64,000 nucleotides of DNA, taken from CAVSJA01 sp963728145 (lineage in GTDB: Bacteria; Bacteroidota; Bacteroidia; Chitinophagales; Chitinophagaceae). The stretch is taken from assembly GCA_963728145.1 (NCBI GenBank), contig CAVSJA010000007.1, positions 1,116,001 through 1,180,000 of the forward strand, read 5' to 3'. Positions 1 through 7,931 of the stretch are shown here, piece after piece. Both the position numbers and the translations under genes were made by a program. How positions within the stretch are numbered: the first letter of the stretch is position 1; each line of letters begins with the position of its first letter. A model generated the notes under the pieces. That model saw only the letters and a list, made by a program, of their open reading frames with translations, made no database searches and was not told the DNA's origin.

Positions 1-323
1 AGTCAATAAGTCAATTCTCAAATCAAGGTTCAATGATCATTATTCAAGGCTCAATTTTCAGCCGGCAAGGAACAACGATCAGTAGTCAATGCCAAGTTGG
101 ACATTAAAGTCTAAGCATTAGTTGAGCCTTGCTTTGATTTTTGACCCTTGATCCTTGCCGGGTGATAGTTGAACCTTGAGCGTTGATTGATGAGACTTGA
201 TTTGAGAATTGATATATTGAATATTGATTATTGATTATTAGCGTGTCGAAAATTAACCATATACAAAGGCGTCAAGTTGCCTGCTCCGTTTCTTACTAGG
301 GAATGAGGTGAGTGTTGAGTGTT
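1..323. repeat. Intergenic inverted repeat at left edge
   Basis: No gene is seen in this stretch. Bases 11-27 are the exact reverse complement of 196-212. Further paired blocks lie at 24-34 with 170-180 and at 62-71 with 152-161, so 11-212 can fold into one long interrupted hairpin with a spacer near 72-151. The arms consist of loosely repeated TCAAGG/TTCAA words, in line with the short degenerate arrays in many other gaps of this window. Confidence 0.7.
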
Positions 324-1316
324 TCAATCCACTTCATACCGAATCCCCGCAATTCTTCGTACCTCATCCATAATCTCCATCAGCATCATCGTATCCGCAT
401 GAGTCATGATCGGACTTTCGGTGCGTCCTTTGCGCAGGCAATCGTTAACATGGCGCGCCTCGTATTGGTATCCCCATCCGGGTTCTTTATCATAAGGAAT
501 GATTTGTTTTGTTTCTGGCCTGCCGGGATAAAATTCAATGGTTGTGCTGGGCTCATAGAACCTGCTGGTCAATCTGATCCTGGCTTTGTCTCCTGAAATA
601 TCTGCTTCAGTGGCCAGGTTGGTTGAAAGGCTGCAAAATAATTGCGCGATCGCGCCATTCTTGTATTTGAAAACGATTGAACATTGTTCGTCGACGCCGG
701 TAGAAGCTGGAATCATTGAAGCCATAATTTCATCTGGTCTTCCTAAAACCGAAATTGTTATAAAAATATTATAGATGCCAATATCCAGGAGGCTACCGCC
801 GCCAAGTGAAGGATCAAATAATCTTGCCGGAACAGGTGGGATGGGAGCGAAGCCGAAATTGACCAGTACATTTTTAATTGTGCCAAGCTGTCCTTCCTTC
901 ACCAAATGCAAAACCTTATTGTAATGAGGCATGAATTTAGTCCAGAGCGCTTCCATTAAGAATATCCCTTTCGCTCTTGCTTTATCGATCATTTTTTGAG
1001 CCTGGTTTGAATTCAATGCAAATGCTTTTTCACAGAGAACAGGTTTATTGTGATCCAGGCAAAGCATCACATGATCAAAATGCAATCCATGAGGCGATGC
1101 CACATAGATCACATCTACTTCCGGGTTCTTCACCAATGCTTCGTAACTATCATGCAAATGCTTTACCGGAAATTCATTTGCAAATTTTTCCGCTGCCTCC
1201 AGGCTCCTGGAACCTGCTGCAATCAATTCCGCGTCTTCAACCAATTTTAGATCCGATGAAAATTTTCTTGCTATTCTTCCACAACCTAATATTCCCCACC
1301 TGATTTTTTTAGCCAT
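324..1316 (-). CDS. Gfo/Idh/MocA-family NAD(P)-dependent oxidoreductase
   Basis: This is a complete 330-aa cytoplasmic oxidoreductase. The N-terminal Rossmann fold shows the dinucleotide-binding motif GILGCGRIA at residues 8-16, and the conserved EKP-type lysine motif appears as CEKAFALN at about 95-102. A DIGIYN motif near 178-183 fits the C-terminal substrate domain. The length is usual for trans-1,2-dihydrobenzenediol dehydrogenase-like and glucose-fructose oxidoreductase-like members, which oxidise or reduce sugar-like hydroxyls. The substrate cannot be read from sequence. The next gene on the same strand (YdeI-like) ends 9 bases before this ATG, so the two are probably co-transcribed. 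Confidence 0.9.
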   Translation of the reverse strand: MAKKIRWGILGCGRIARKFSSDLKLVEDAELIAAGSRSLEAAEKFANEFPVKHLHDSYEALVKNPEVDVIYVASPHGLHFDHVMLCLDHNKPVLCEKAFALNSNQAQKMIDKARAKGIFLMEALWTKFMPHYNKVLHLVKEGQLGTIKNVLVNFGFAPIPPVPARLFDPSLGGGSLLDIGIYNIFITISVLGRPDEIMASMIPASTGVDEQCSIVFKYKNGAIAQLFCSLSTNLATEADISGDKARIRLTSRFYEPSTTIEFYPGRPETKQIIPYDKEPGWGYQYEARHVNDCLRKGRTESPIMTHADTMMLMEIMDEVRRIAGIRYEVD

Positions 1317-1325
1317 GTTTATCGT

Positions 1326-1886
1326 TTAAATCATTTTCTTTTGCTGGACAGAAGTATCGATCAATTTTTTTAACCTGCTTTCTCTCGTTGCTTCCTGTTT
1401 CGCAGTCATCACCCACTTAATCATAACTTTTTTATAGTAATCTCCCTGGGTTTGAAACCAATTCCAGGCTTTTTTATTTGCCTTAAACTTTTTTTCATAA
1501 GCAGGATCAAATTTCATCATTTCCATTTCATATGCATAGATCCTGGATTTCTTTTCATCTCTTTTCTCAAATGCGGCTATCCCTGCAGGGTGCATCAATC
1601 CTTTTTTCTTAAGCTCCTCAATTTTTTTGATATTAATTCCACTCCAGTTGCTGGTAGTTTTACGTGGCGTGAAACGAATAGTATAACTATCCTCATCGAG
1701 ACCCTTTCTCACACCATCGATCCAACCAAAGCAGAGCGCCTGATCTACAGATTCAGACCAGATCATACTTGGCTTTCCGGTATGAATTTTCCAAAAGCCA
1801 ACAAGTAACTCCGTTTCCTTAGAATGATTTTTTTCGAGCCATTTTCTGAAATCGGCAGGTTTGGAAAAGAAAACGGGTTTGGCCAT
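1326..1886 (-). CDS. YdeI/OmpD-associated (OmdA) family protein
   Basis: This 186-aa soluble protein has the family hallmarks: a FxxWLxxNH opening near residues 13-20, a central block ALCFGWIDGVRKGLDEDSY at about 50-68 followed by IRFTPRK, and a basic C-terminal tail. The family (bacteriocin-protection, YdeI or OmpD-associated) has been tied to resistance to peptides and polymyxin in enterobacteria, but its biochemical role is unsettled. No signal peptide is visible. It lies 9 bases upstream of the Gfo/Idh/MocA oxidoreductase on the same strand, which suggests one transcript. Confidence 0.85.
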   Translation of the reverse strand: MAKPVFFSKPADFRKWLEKNHSKETELLVGFWKIHTGKPSMIWSESVDQALCFGWIDGVRKGLDEDSYTIRFTPRKTTSNWSGINIKKIEELKKKGLMHPAGIAAFEKRDEKKSRIYAYEMEMMKFDPAYEKKFKANKKAWNWFQTQGDYYKKVMIKWVMTAKQEATRESRLKKLIDTSVQQKKMI

Positions 1887-1913
1887 TGCAAATAGTTTAT
1901 TGCAAGGCGCAAA

Positions 1914-2360
1914 TTAATTAGGACAGGCGGATTTCTTTAGCTCAATTCCGGAATCAAACTGGATTTGTTTGTGATCTGTGAAATACTGGCGGTTTCCTTG
2001 CTCCGCAACAGGTCCGATTCCCTGGATAAGAGAGCCGTCTTTTCTCAAGAATACTATTTCGCGCATAGATTGCATCCCCTCTGATTGAAACACATATTCG
2101 GCAAATAGCGTATCAGCCCTGAAATTTCCGTGGATGGATCCATTATTCTCATCTTTTTGGAACAATTTATAACGCAGGGTTCCACTAACGGAATCGCTGG
2201 TGGATAGCAGGCTTAACTGTATTGTGTCCCTGTCTAATTTGGCATAACAGGTCGTTCCTGAATTGCTCAGGTCTGAATCATTTTTTTCTTTTGTTTCAGG
2301 ATTATTGCAAGAGATGATGGAATAAATAGAAAGTAGGATAATAAAATGCTTGGCCTTCAT
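1914..2360 (-). CDS. Putative lipoprotein of unknown function
   Basis: This 148-aa protein has a short hydrophobic signal ending in a good lipobox (SIISC, lipidated Cys18), followed by an acidic and Ser/Asn-rich linker. The mature part has alternating hydrophobic and polar strands and probably forms a small beta-rich domain. Two further cysteines (in TTCYAKL and near the C-terminus at KSACPN) could form a disulphide in the periplasm. I do not recognise a named family. It precedes the YdeI-like gene on the same strand with 27 bases between. Confidence 0.75.
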   Translation of the reverse strand: MKAKHFIILLSIYSIISCNNPETKEKNDSDLSNSGTTCYAKLDRDTIQLSLLSTSDSVSGTLRYKLFQKDENNGSIHGNFRADTLFAEYVFQSEGMQSMREIVFLRKDGSLIQGIGPVAEQGNRQYFTDHKQIQFDSGIELKKSACPN

Positions 2361-2395
2361 AATTTTTAGATTCCATCATATAAAATCATGCCAGT

Positions 2396-2483
2396 GGTTC
2401 CGAACCAAGGTTCCGAACCAAGGTTCCGAACCCTAGTATTGAACGTTCGATTACAAGCAGGGTGTTACAGGGTTCGGAACCCT
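2396..2483. repeat. GGTTCCGAACC palindromic tandem array
   Basis: Three head-to-tail copies of the 13-base unit GGTTCCGAACCAA (last copy ending CCT) occupy 2396-2434, and a related palindrome, AGGGTTCGGAACCCT, sits at 2469-2483. Each unit is itself a near-perfect inverted repeat. Related sequence recurs near 5973-6030 and 60400-60415. The array lies between two divergent genes and could affect expression of either. Confidence 0.75.
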
Positions 2484-2533
2484 ATATCGGGAACCTCATT
2501 ATTATCCTATTTTTACCCCGCAAATCAAACCAA

Positions 2534-3022
2534 ATGTCTATTCGCATCTTCATTACCGGTGGTACATTCGATAAGGAATACAATGAACTGAACGGGCAGC
2601 TTTATTTCAAGGATACCCATATGCACAACCTGCTGGAAATGGGTCGAAGCAAACTGGATGTGGAGATACGAACCCTGATGATGATTGATAGCCTTGAAAT
2701 GACGGATGAAGATCGCGAATTAATCGTGCACCAATGTAATCAATGCGAGGAGAAACAAATCATCATTACACATGGGACAGATACAATGGCCAGGACTGCC
2801 AAAGTATTGGCCAAACATGTAAAAGGAAAAACTATCGTCCTTACGGGCGCGATGATCCCTATTAAATTTGGTAGTTCGGATGGACTCTTCAATATAGGTA
2901 GTGCGCTAGCTTTTGTACAAACACTCGCTCCGGGTGTTTATGTTGCTATGAATGGAAGGTATTTTAATTGGGATAATGTACAGAAGAACAAGGAAACTGG
3001 AGTTTTTGAAGAAATAAAGTAG
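2534..3022 (+). CDS. Asparaginase-like protein, N-terminal domain only
   Basis: This 162-aa protein matches the N-terminal half of type I/II L-asparaginases. The first catalytic threonine is in ITGGTF (Thr11), and the second Thr-Asp pair is in THGTDTM (Thr82, Asp83). A later VLTGAM segment matches the loop that carries the catalytic lysine. The C-terminal substrate-completing domain of full asparaginases (about 330 aa) is absent, and the reading frame ends naturally. The ATG at 2534 is chosen because the upstream extension runs through the palindromic repeat. Short stand-alone versions exist in Bacteroidota, so this is probably a real gene and not a fragment. Its activity is uncertain. Confidence 0.8.
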   Translation: MSIRIFITGGTFDKEYNELNGQLYFKDTHMHNLLEMGRSKLDVEIRTLMMIDSLEMTDEDRELIVHQCNQCEEKQIIITHGTDTMARTAKVLAKHVKGKTIVLTGAMIPIKFGSSDGLFNIGSALAFVQTLAPGVYVAMNGRYFNWDNVQKNKETGVFEEIK

Positions 3023-3031
3023 GATATAAGC

Positions 3032-3994
3032 CTATAAGGGAATTTCCATAAGTGATTTGCCAATAATGATCTTTCCATTAAAATTCTTTCCAACTTCATT
3101 TTTCCAGACGTCGTCAGTAAGCGATTTATCATCGGGAGGAACAAAGTGATTCAACACAAGGGTCTTAACATTAGCTTGAGTCGCAATTTTTCCTACTTCA
3201 TCAGTTAAGGTATGGTGGGATAGTAAACTCTTCTTAAGTTTTGTTGCATTCGTTCTTCGCTTCACCAATTCATCTATTGCCGGACCATACATTACTTCGT
3301 GTACAAGCAAATCTGCATTTCTCGCGAATTCAGCAAGGGGAGGACAATAGGCTGTATCTCCCGAAAAAACCACAATTTTCTTTCCAAGCACAAACTTGTA
3401 TGCAAAACTTTCGGTAACGGGTGGATGAATATTCCGCATCGCAAATACAACCACATCATCTTTTGAAAAAATTTCACCTTCTTTTATTTCATGCGGAATG
3501 ACTAATTTCCTGATATCTGGTCTGCCTTCATCTCCAATTCTGGTTTCAATGTCAAACCGGTTAGATTCCCAATATGATTCGAGAAGACGGTTTAATCCCG
3601 TAGGACCGTAGACATTTACTTCTGAGGATAGTCCAGCTAACCAGGAATTGTACAATAATGGTCCGAGTTCTAAATTATGATCAGAGTGATGGTGGGTAAT
3701 AAAAATATATTTTATTCCTGGCAAAGAAAACTTTGCGTCGAGTAATCGAAAAGTTATTCCGTACCCGGTATCGATAATAAATGGAGCTTCTCTATACTCA
3801 ATCAGATTAGCAGCGGGAGAGGACGAATAAGATCTGATAAATGGACCACCCTGAACTCCTAATAAAACAAGCCTGTCCACTGATAACGCCTTTAATTTTT
3901 TTGAGTCGTCACCTATTGGAAAACTCTTCGGAATTGCAGAAGAGGCGACAACAACTCCTGATTTGGCAATAAAATCTCTTCGAGTAATCGACAT
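3032..3994 (-). CDS. Tat-exported metallo-beta-lactamase-fold hydrolase
   Basis: This 320-aa protein begins with a twin-arginine signal (TRRDFIAKSG, residues 4-13) and a hydrophobic stretch. The zinc-binding THHHSDH motif is at 100-106, with a GDTAYC block near 213-218 and a later LLSHHTLTDE segment and NHFVPP, all expected of the RNase Z/arylsulfatase-like branch of the fold. It probably folds with metal in the cytoplasm and is exported. The substrate is unknown. Its stop lies 9 bases from the stop of the convergent asparaginase-like gene. Confidence 0.88.
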   Translation of the reverse strand: MSITRRDFIAKSGVVVASSAIPKSFPIGDDSKKLKALSVDRLVLLGVQGGPFIRSYSSSPAANLIEYREAPFIIDTGYGITFRLLDAKFSLPGIKYIFITHHHSDHNLELGPLLYNSWLAGLSSEVNVYGPTGLNRLLESYWESNRFDIETRIGDEGRPDIRKLVIPHEIKEGEIFSKDDVVVFAMRNIHPPVTESFAYKFVLGKKIVVFSGDTAYCPPLAEFARNADLLVHEVMYGPAIDELVKRRTNATKLKKSLLSHHTLTDEVGKIATQANVKTLVLNHFVPPDDKSLTDDVWKNEVGKNFNGKIIIGKSLMEIPL

Positions 3995-4062
3995 ACCTGG
4001 AGAATTTATTTCGAAGTTACTTTAACATAAGTCAACTTACTTTCCGGAAAGGGATAATAAGG

Positions 4063-4911
4063 TCACTTGTACTGTTTCCCATTTCCCAGCCATAATAGTG
4101 CATTCAATATAAACCTATCCTGGTTTTTATTTCCAAAAGTATAAGACAATTGCTTATTCGTTTTGTTTTCATAGTCCATGTCATTATGGCCCATATTCAT
4201 GTAGATCATACGATAGTTCTTGTTCGTCCATGCCACGGGATAATAGCCGCTATGCCAAATCTCATCAGGTTTCGGACCTGTTCCCAGAGGGAAACTGCTT
4301 GAATCAATGGAAAGCAGGATGCTGATTTCGGGTTTGTTTCTTAAATCAAATTCCCAACGATACCATTCACTGGGAGCTGACTTAAATCTTGTCGGTAATT
4401 TTTTTGTTGAAGGATGATTCTTATTCTCCACCCTTAAGATTGCCGATGTTGGACGCCAGGTATTGCTCTTAAATTGACCCGCGCCAATAAACTCATTGTG
4501 ATACCAATCCCAGTCTTGCGGAAATAAAGATTTATTTAATGCAAATCCCGCAAAATGAAATCCCATCCATGACCCACCGTTATCCATGAATTCTTTAAAT
4601 GCGTCGCGCTGTTCAATTGAATCGGGACGGGTATCGAGAAATACGATAACCTGGTATTTCGATAAGAATTCTTTATTCAGATTTTTGAAATCATTGGTTG
4701 AATCATAGCTGAATCCGTTTTTCTCCGCCATTGAAGAGAACCATTTGTTCGCTTCATGTAAGAAGCTGATATGAGCAAGGTCATTTCTCGCGGTATAAAA
4801 ACCGATCACGCTGAATTTTGGAGATTTTTTCTGAGCCCTAATATCAGAACCAATGAAACAAAGAAGAAATAAAACAAATGATAAAAACCGAAAGAATGCA
4901 ACGATTTTCAT
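4063..4911 (-). CDS. Secreted ThuA-domain protein
   Basis: This 282-aa protein has a signal peptide (hydrophobic core about 7-24, ending DIRAQ) and one ThuA-like domain. Visible family features include IGFYTARNDLAH near the start of the mature protein, VIVFLDTRPD, GGSWMGFHFAG, the HNEFIGAGQF segment and a C-terminal block around MIYMNMGHND and ALLWLGNG. ThuA-like folds are related to class I glutamine amidotransferases. In Bacteroidota they are common in exported carbohydrate-related proteins, and the biochemical role is not established. It overlaps the 3' end of the acetyltransferase gene by 4 bases, which suggests a shared transcript. Confidence 0.87.
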   Translation of the reverse strand: MKIVAFFRFLSFVLFLLCFIGSDIRAQKKSPKFSVIGFYTARNDLAHISFLHEANKWFSSMAEKNGFSYDSTNDFKNLNKEFLSKYQVIVFLDTRPDSIEQRDAFKEFMDNGGSWMGFHFAGFALNKSLFPQDWDWYHNEFIGAGQFKSNTWRPTSAILRVENKNHPSTKKLPTRFKSAPSEWYRWEFDLRNKPEISILLSIDSSSFPLGTGPKPDEIWHSGYYPVAWTNKNYRMIYMNMGHNDMDYENKTNKQLSYTFGNKNQDRFILNALLWLGNGKQYK

Positions 4912-5460
4912 TTTAGGTTTTTTAGTTCCTGGTTATAGATTTCCTGGGTCATTTCCCAAAGCTTTACAGGTTGTTCAAAATTAAGCCAACCGGGAACGCA
5001 GGTATGTTCCTTGATGAATTTGAAACCGATTTTTTCCAGCGTCTTATTTGGTGCAGGATTCAGTGCATAGGGTTCACAATACAATGTCTTCAACTTATAG
5101 TTTTCAAAGAACCAATGTAGGGAGAGTTTGACGAAATGCGGAGCCCATTCCTTTTTTTCTCACTTCGGCTGGCCATAAATGTAAGTGCATGTAGGCATCT
5201 TCACCGTAACGGATCTTATTGATATTAGAATGTCCCACCGGCTTTCCGTCGAGCAGCCAAATAAGGCAATAAGATTTCTTCACTGGAATTGGCTGAGATA
5301 GTTGCTCGGCAAGCATGGCGGCGAATTCTTCTCTACCCGGCACTCTTGCAAGGTCTACACCCATGCCGGTTAAAAAGGCAGGAGAAGCCTTCAACCAATA
5401 ATCACATAGGAGGGGCACATCGAGTGGCTGGAGTTCCCTTACCGATAAGTTGTGAGTCAC
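4908..5460 (-). pseudogene. GNAT acetyltransferase (RimJ/RimL-like), frameshifted
   Basis: The two parts together give a complete acetyltransferase. The N-terminal part begins at a GTG (5460) with VTHNLSVRELQPLDV and contains WLLDGKPVGHSNI. The second part continues with WAPHFVKLSLHWFFE, YALNPAPNKTLEKIGF and the acetyl-CoA-side C-terminus. The frame break falls in a run of seven T (A on the coding strand) at 5152-5158, just after PAEVRKK. Removing one A restores a continuous frame through RKKEWAPHF. This is either a homopolymer consensus error or a recent inactivating slip. Upstream in-frame sequence to 5514 lies in a repeat and is probably not coding. Confidence 0.75.
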
Positions 5461-5483
5461 ACTCCAATTTAATGAGAAATCGA

Positions 5484-5972
5484 CAATGAGCAATAGGCAA
5501 TAGGCAATGGGCAATTGGCAACGTGCAATAATTAATAATTAATAATTGCTGGGCAATATGCTCCATAAGGGTGGAGCAACATTATCTTTCTTACATGCCG
5601 CAAAACTTCAAGCGAATAACACTAGAACGCGATGAAATTGTTTGAAAGCTATGATGAGTAGAGTGCAGATTTATTGCGCATATGGTACGATAAGTCGAAA
5701 GGTTTCTTTAATTAATGAGTCTCCAAAATCCAATTCAACAGAAGAACAGATGAACAAGGAATGACCAATTTCCATCGGACGGTTCGTTAGCCCATATTTT
5801 AAATGGAAAAGCCGTCCGATCTACATTGAACATTCCTTGTTCATCTGTTCTTCTGTTGAATTGAGGATTCGAGACTACAAACCTCGGCAAGGCTTGCGAT
5901 ACTTGTGAATTAAAATTTAGAGAATAGGTAGGGGCTGCCGATTGCCCATTGCCTATTGCCCATTGCCTATTG
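5484..5972. repeat. GCAATAG heptamer arms flanking an AT-rich gap
   Basis: A tandem 7-base array (GCAATAG, GCAATGG, GCAATTG) occupies about 5489-5521, followed by AATAATT heptamers at 5530-5548. The inverted array (CTATTGC, CCATTGC words) returns at 5938-5971. The two arms are about 420 bases apart and enclose the perfect palindrome at 5731-5863. The whole stretch from 5461 to 6447 contains no credible gene. Confidence 0.7.
5731..5863. repeat. 133-bp palindromic element, copy 1
   Basis: Bases 5731-5763 are the exact reverse complement of 5831-5863, giving a perfect 33-bp stem. Inside it, ATCGGACGG near 5777-5785 pairs with CCGTCCGAT near 5813-5821. The stem is built from 8-base words of the GAACAGAA type. 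A second copy with an identical 33-base left arm lies at 45754-45926. No open reading frame or clear target duplication is visible, so it resembles a non-autonomous palindromic repeat. Confidence 0.85.
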
Positions 5973-6170
5973 TAAAAGTTCCGAACCCTCGCATCTACAC
6001 CTGATCACTTTGCTACCCGGGCTCGGAACCTTTCCTAGACCAAAATCAAAATTTGAAACAAGATATTCTTCAAACTCAGGTGCATATTACTGTTAGATGG
6101 AAGAAATAAAAAGTTGAAATGAATTGAATTGGAAAAAAGGATGAATGAATTGTAGGTTGAGATAACTGGT

Positions 6171-6247
6171 TGATTGGTTAACCAGTTAACCAATCAACCA
6201 ATCAACCCGTCATTCCCGCGAAAGCAGGAACAACCAATCAACCTATC
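6171..6247. repeat. GGTTGATT/AACCAATC octamer hairpin with REP-like insert
   Basis: A forward GGTTGATT-type arm near 6171-6186 is followed by inverted AACCAATC units to about 6207. The sequence is interrupted by a REP-like element, CGTCATTCCCG...CAGGAA (about 6208-6231), and ends in another inverted unit. The remaining sequence up to the start at 6448 shows no gene and no obvious promoter consensus. Confidence 0.65.
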
Positions 6248-6447
6248 TCACCTACCATACTACCCAAATGTGTAATACTTCCGATTCCCAATTTTGGATA
6301 GTTTTAGGTTGGGTATTGTTAGTTTCTCTCTTGATTGGTTAGCTGGAAGTTCTATAGTTTCCAATGATCCGTATTCAATTTCCTTTTCTGGAATCCAGTG
6401 GATGGTGGTTGGTAATCCTAAACTGTCGAAAATCATAATCAGTTAAT

Positions 6448-7785
6448 ATGAAAAAAATATTATTTGTATTTACCCTTGCATCTATTACCACAATCTCAAC
6501 GGGTCAAAATGTTGGTATTGGAGAACCGGTTCCCGCAGCAAAACTTACTATAAAAGGATCGGATGGTTTAAACAGGAACCTGTTGATCAAAACTAACACA
6601 GACGATACCGCGATGTACATTAGTGGCTATCGTCATTACATGAATGGGTATTCGAATACCACCAACACTACTCTTACCGTTAACAATAAATATTTTCTTC
6701 CTTTTGATAACCCGCAGCTCGTTATTCTTGCTTCCGGTGAAAGGTCCGGCATTAATGCAAATGGATCATTCAGTACTTTAGATTTCTCTAATATAAATTC
6801 TAGTGCAAGATTTACATGGTCCGCGTATGCAGGAGCTGCCGCTGCAAACAATATCCAACTTTATCATTTAGGGCCTTCAGGATTTAAAACACTTATGTAT
6901 TTCGCGGAAACTGGAAGTACCGGATTAGGTACTTTCAGTCCCGTTGGAAAACTACAAATCAATCATCGGACTTCAACCGTTCTTCCGACATTGAATCTTT
7001 TCGATTCTTCAGCTACAACCGGCCCAATTGTTCAGTTTGGAAATGCCGGCGGTGCAGAAACCTGGCAGATCAGAACCACAATACACAATGCTGCTGACCG
7101 GATGGATTTTGTTCATGACAATCTCTTGATGGCTTCTTTGAACAATAATGGAAACTTAGGTGTAGGCATTAATAATCCTCAATACCGCCTGCAACTTTAT
7201 AATAACACCGGGACTCAAATCACCTATGCACAGTTTACTAATCCAAATACTGGCCCAGGTCCATCAGATGGATTGTTGACCGGTATTAATGGTGTTGGTC
7301 ATGCGTTCATCTATAACCAGGAAATAGCGAATCTTTATTTTGGAACTTCGAATACGACCCGAATGATGATCGAATCAGGCGGTAAAGTGGGTATAGGCGT
7401 TGATCCTCCAACTGAAACGCTGGATGTGGGGGGTAATATAAATTCTTCTGGTTTGGTAAGAGTCACTGGCGAAGTGAACCGTCCCGCGACGGGTGCTGCA
7501 CATTTGTTGCCGATTGCTTATGGTAATGTTTCCCTGACCGGCTTTGTTCAATCTGGCAGCGGAAATATTTCGGTTACCCGCCTTGGGGTAGGGTTTTATG
7601 TAGTAACAATTACAGGCGAGGTCTATCAATTTCAAACCTATACAACAGTGGTAACTCCGGCAGGTAATTTAGGTGCGATCCTTACTAACACAGGAAGCGG
7701 TGGCGGAAATTTACACATCTACACATATAATACGGCCGGCCTGGCGGTTGATAGCCAGTTTTGCTTCGTAGTGTATAAGCAGTGA
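6448..7785 (+). CDS. Exported beta-rich repeat protein (paralog 1)
   Basis: This 445-aa protein has a signal peptide ending near STGQN, followed by the N-terminal motif NVGIGEPVPAAKLTIKGSD, which is typical of Bacteroidota exported or tail-fibre-like proteins. Several VGIG(I/V)(D/N)PP or NLGVGINNP motifs mark successive beta-structural segments, and the C-terminal ~110 residues start near SSGLVRVTGEVNRPATG. No T9SS sorting domain or catalytic motif is seen. It is about half identical by eye to the next gene, which shares the same architecture and C-terminal domain, so the pair looks like a tandem duplication. It is probably a surface or fibre-like structural protein, by analogy only. Confidence 0.75.
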   Translation: MKKILFVFTLASITTISTGQNVGIGEPVPAAKLTIKGSDGLNRNLLIKTNTDDTAMYISGYRHYMNGYSNTTNTTLTVNNKYFLPFDNPQLVILASGERSGINANGSFSTLDFSNINSSARFTWSAYAGAAAANNIQLYHLGPSGFKTLMYFAETGSTGLGTFSPVGKLQINHRTSTVLPTLNLFDSSATTGPIVQFGNAGGAETWQIRTTIHNAADRMDFVHDNLLMASLNNNGNLGVGINNPQYRLQLYNNTGTQITYAQFTNPNTGPGPSDGLLTGINGVGHAFIYNQEIANLYFGTSNTTRMMIESGGKVGIGVDPPTETLDVGGNINSSGLVRVTGEVNRPATGAAHLLPIAYGNVSLTGFVQSGSGNISVTRLGVGFYVVTITGEVYQFQTYTTVVTPAGNLGAILTNTGSGGGNLHIYTYNTAGLAVDSQFCFVVYKQ

Positions 7786-7862
7786 GTTTATTAGTTGATT
7801 GGTTGATTAGTTGATTAGGTTGAGTCGTTCCCAGTTAACTAATCAACCAATCAACCGATACC
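7786..7862. repeat. GGTTGATT octamer hairpin downstream of paralog 1
   Basis: The left arm holds three 8-base units (GTTGATTG, GTTGATTA, GTTGATTA). The right arm holds inverted AACTAATC/AACCAATC units, with a spacer near GAGTCGTTCCC. It begins one base after the stop codon. A similar hairpin follows paralog 2 (9297-9405), so gene and hairpin may have been duplicated together. Confidence 0.75.
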
Positions 7863-7931
7863 TTCCTATCACATCATTGTGGGATAGAGGCTGCTTTTAT
7901 TTTGACCTAGTTTAGTTATTGCAAATTCTAA

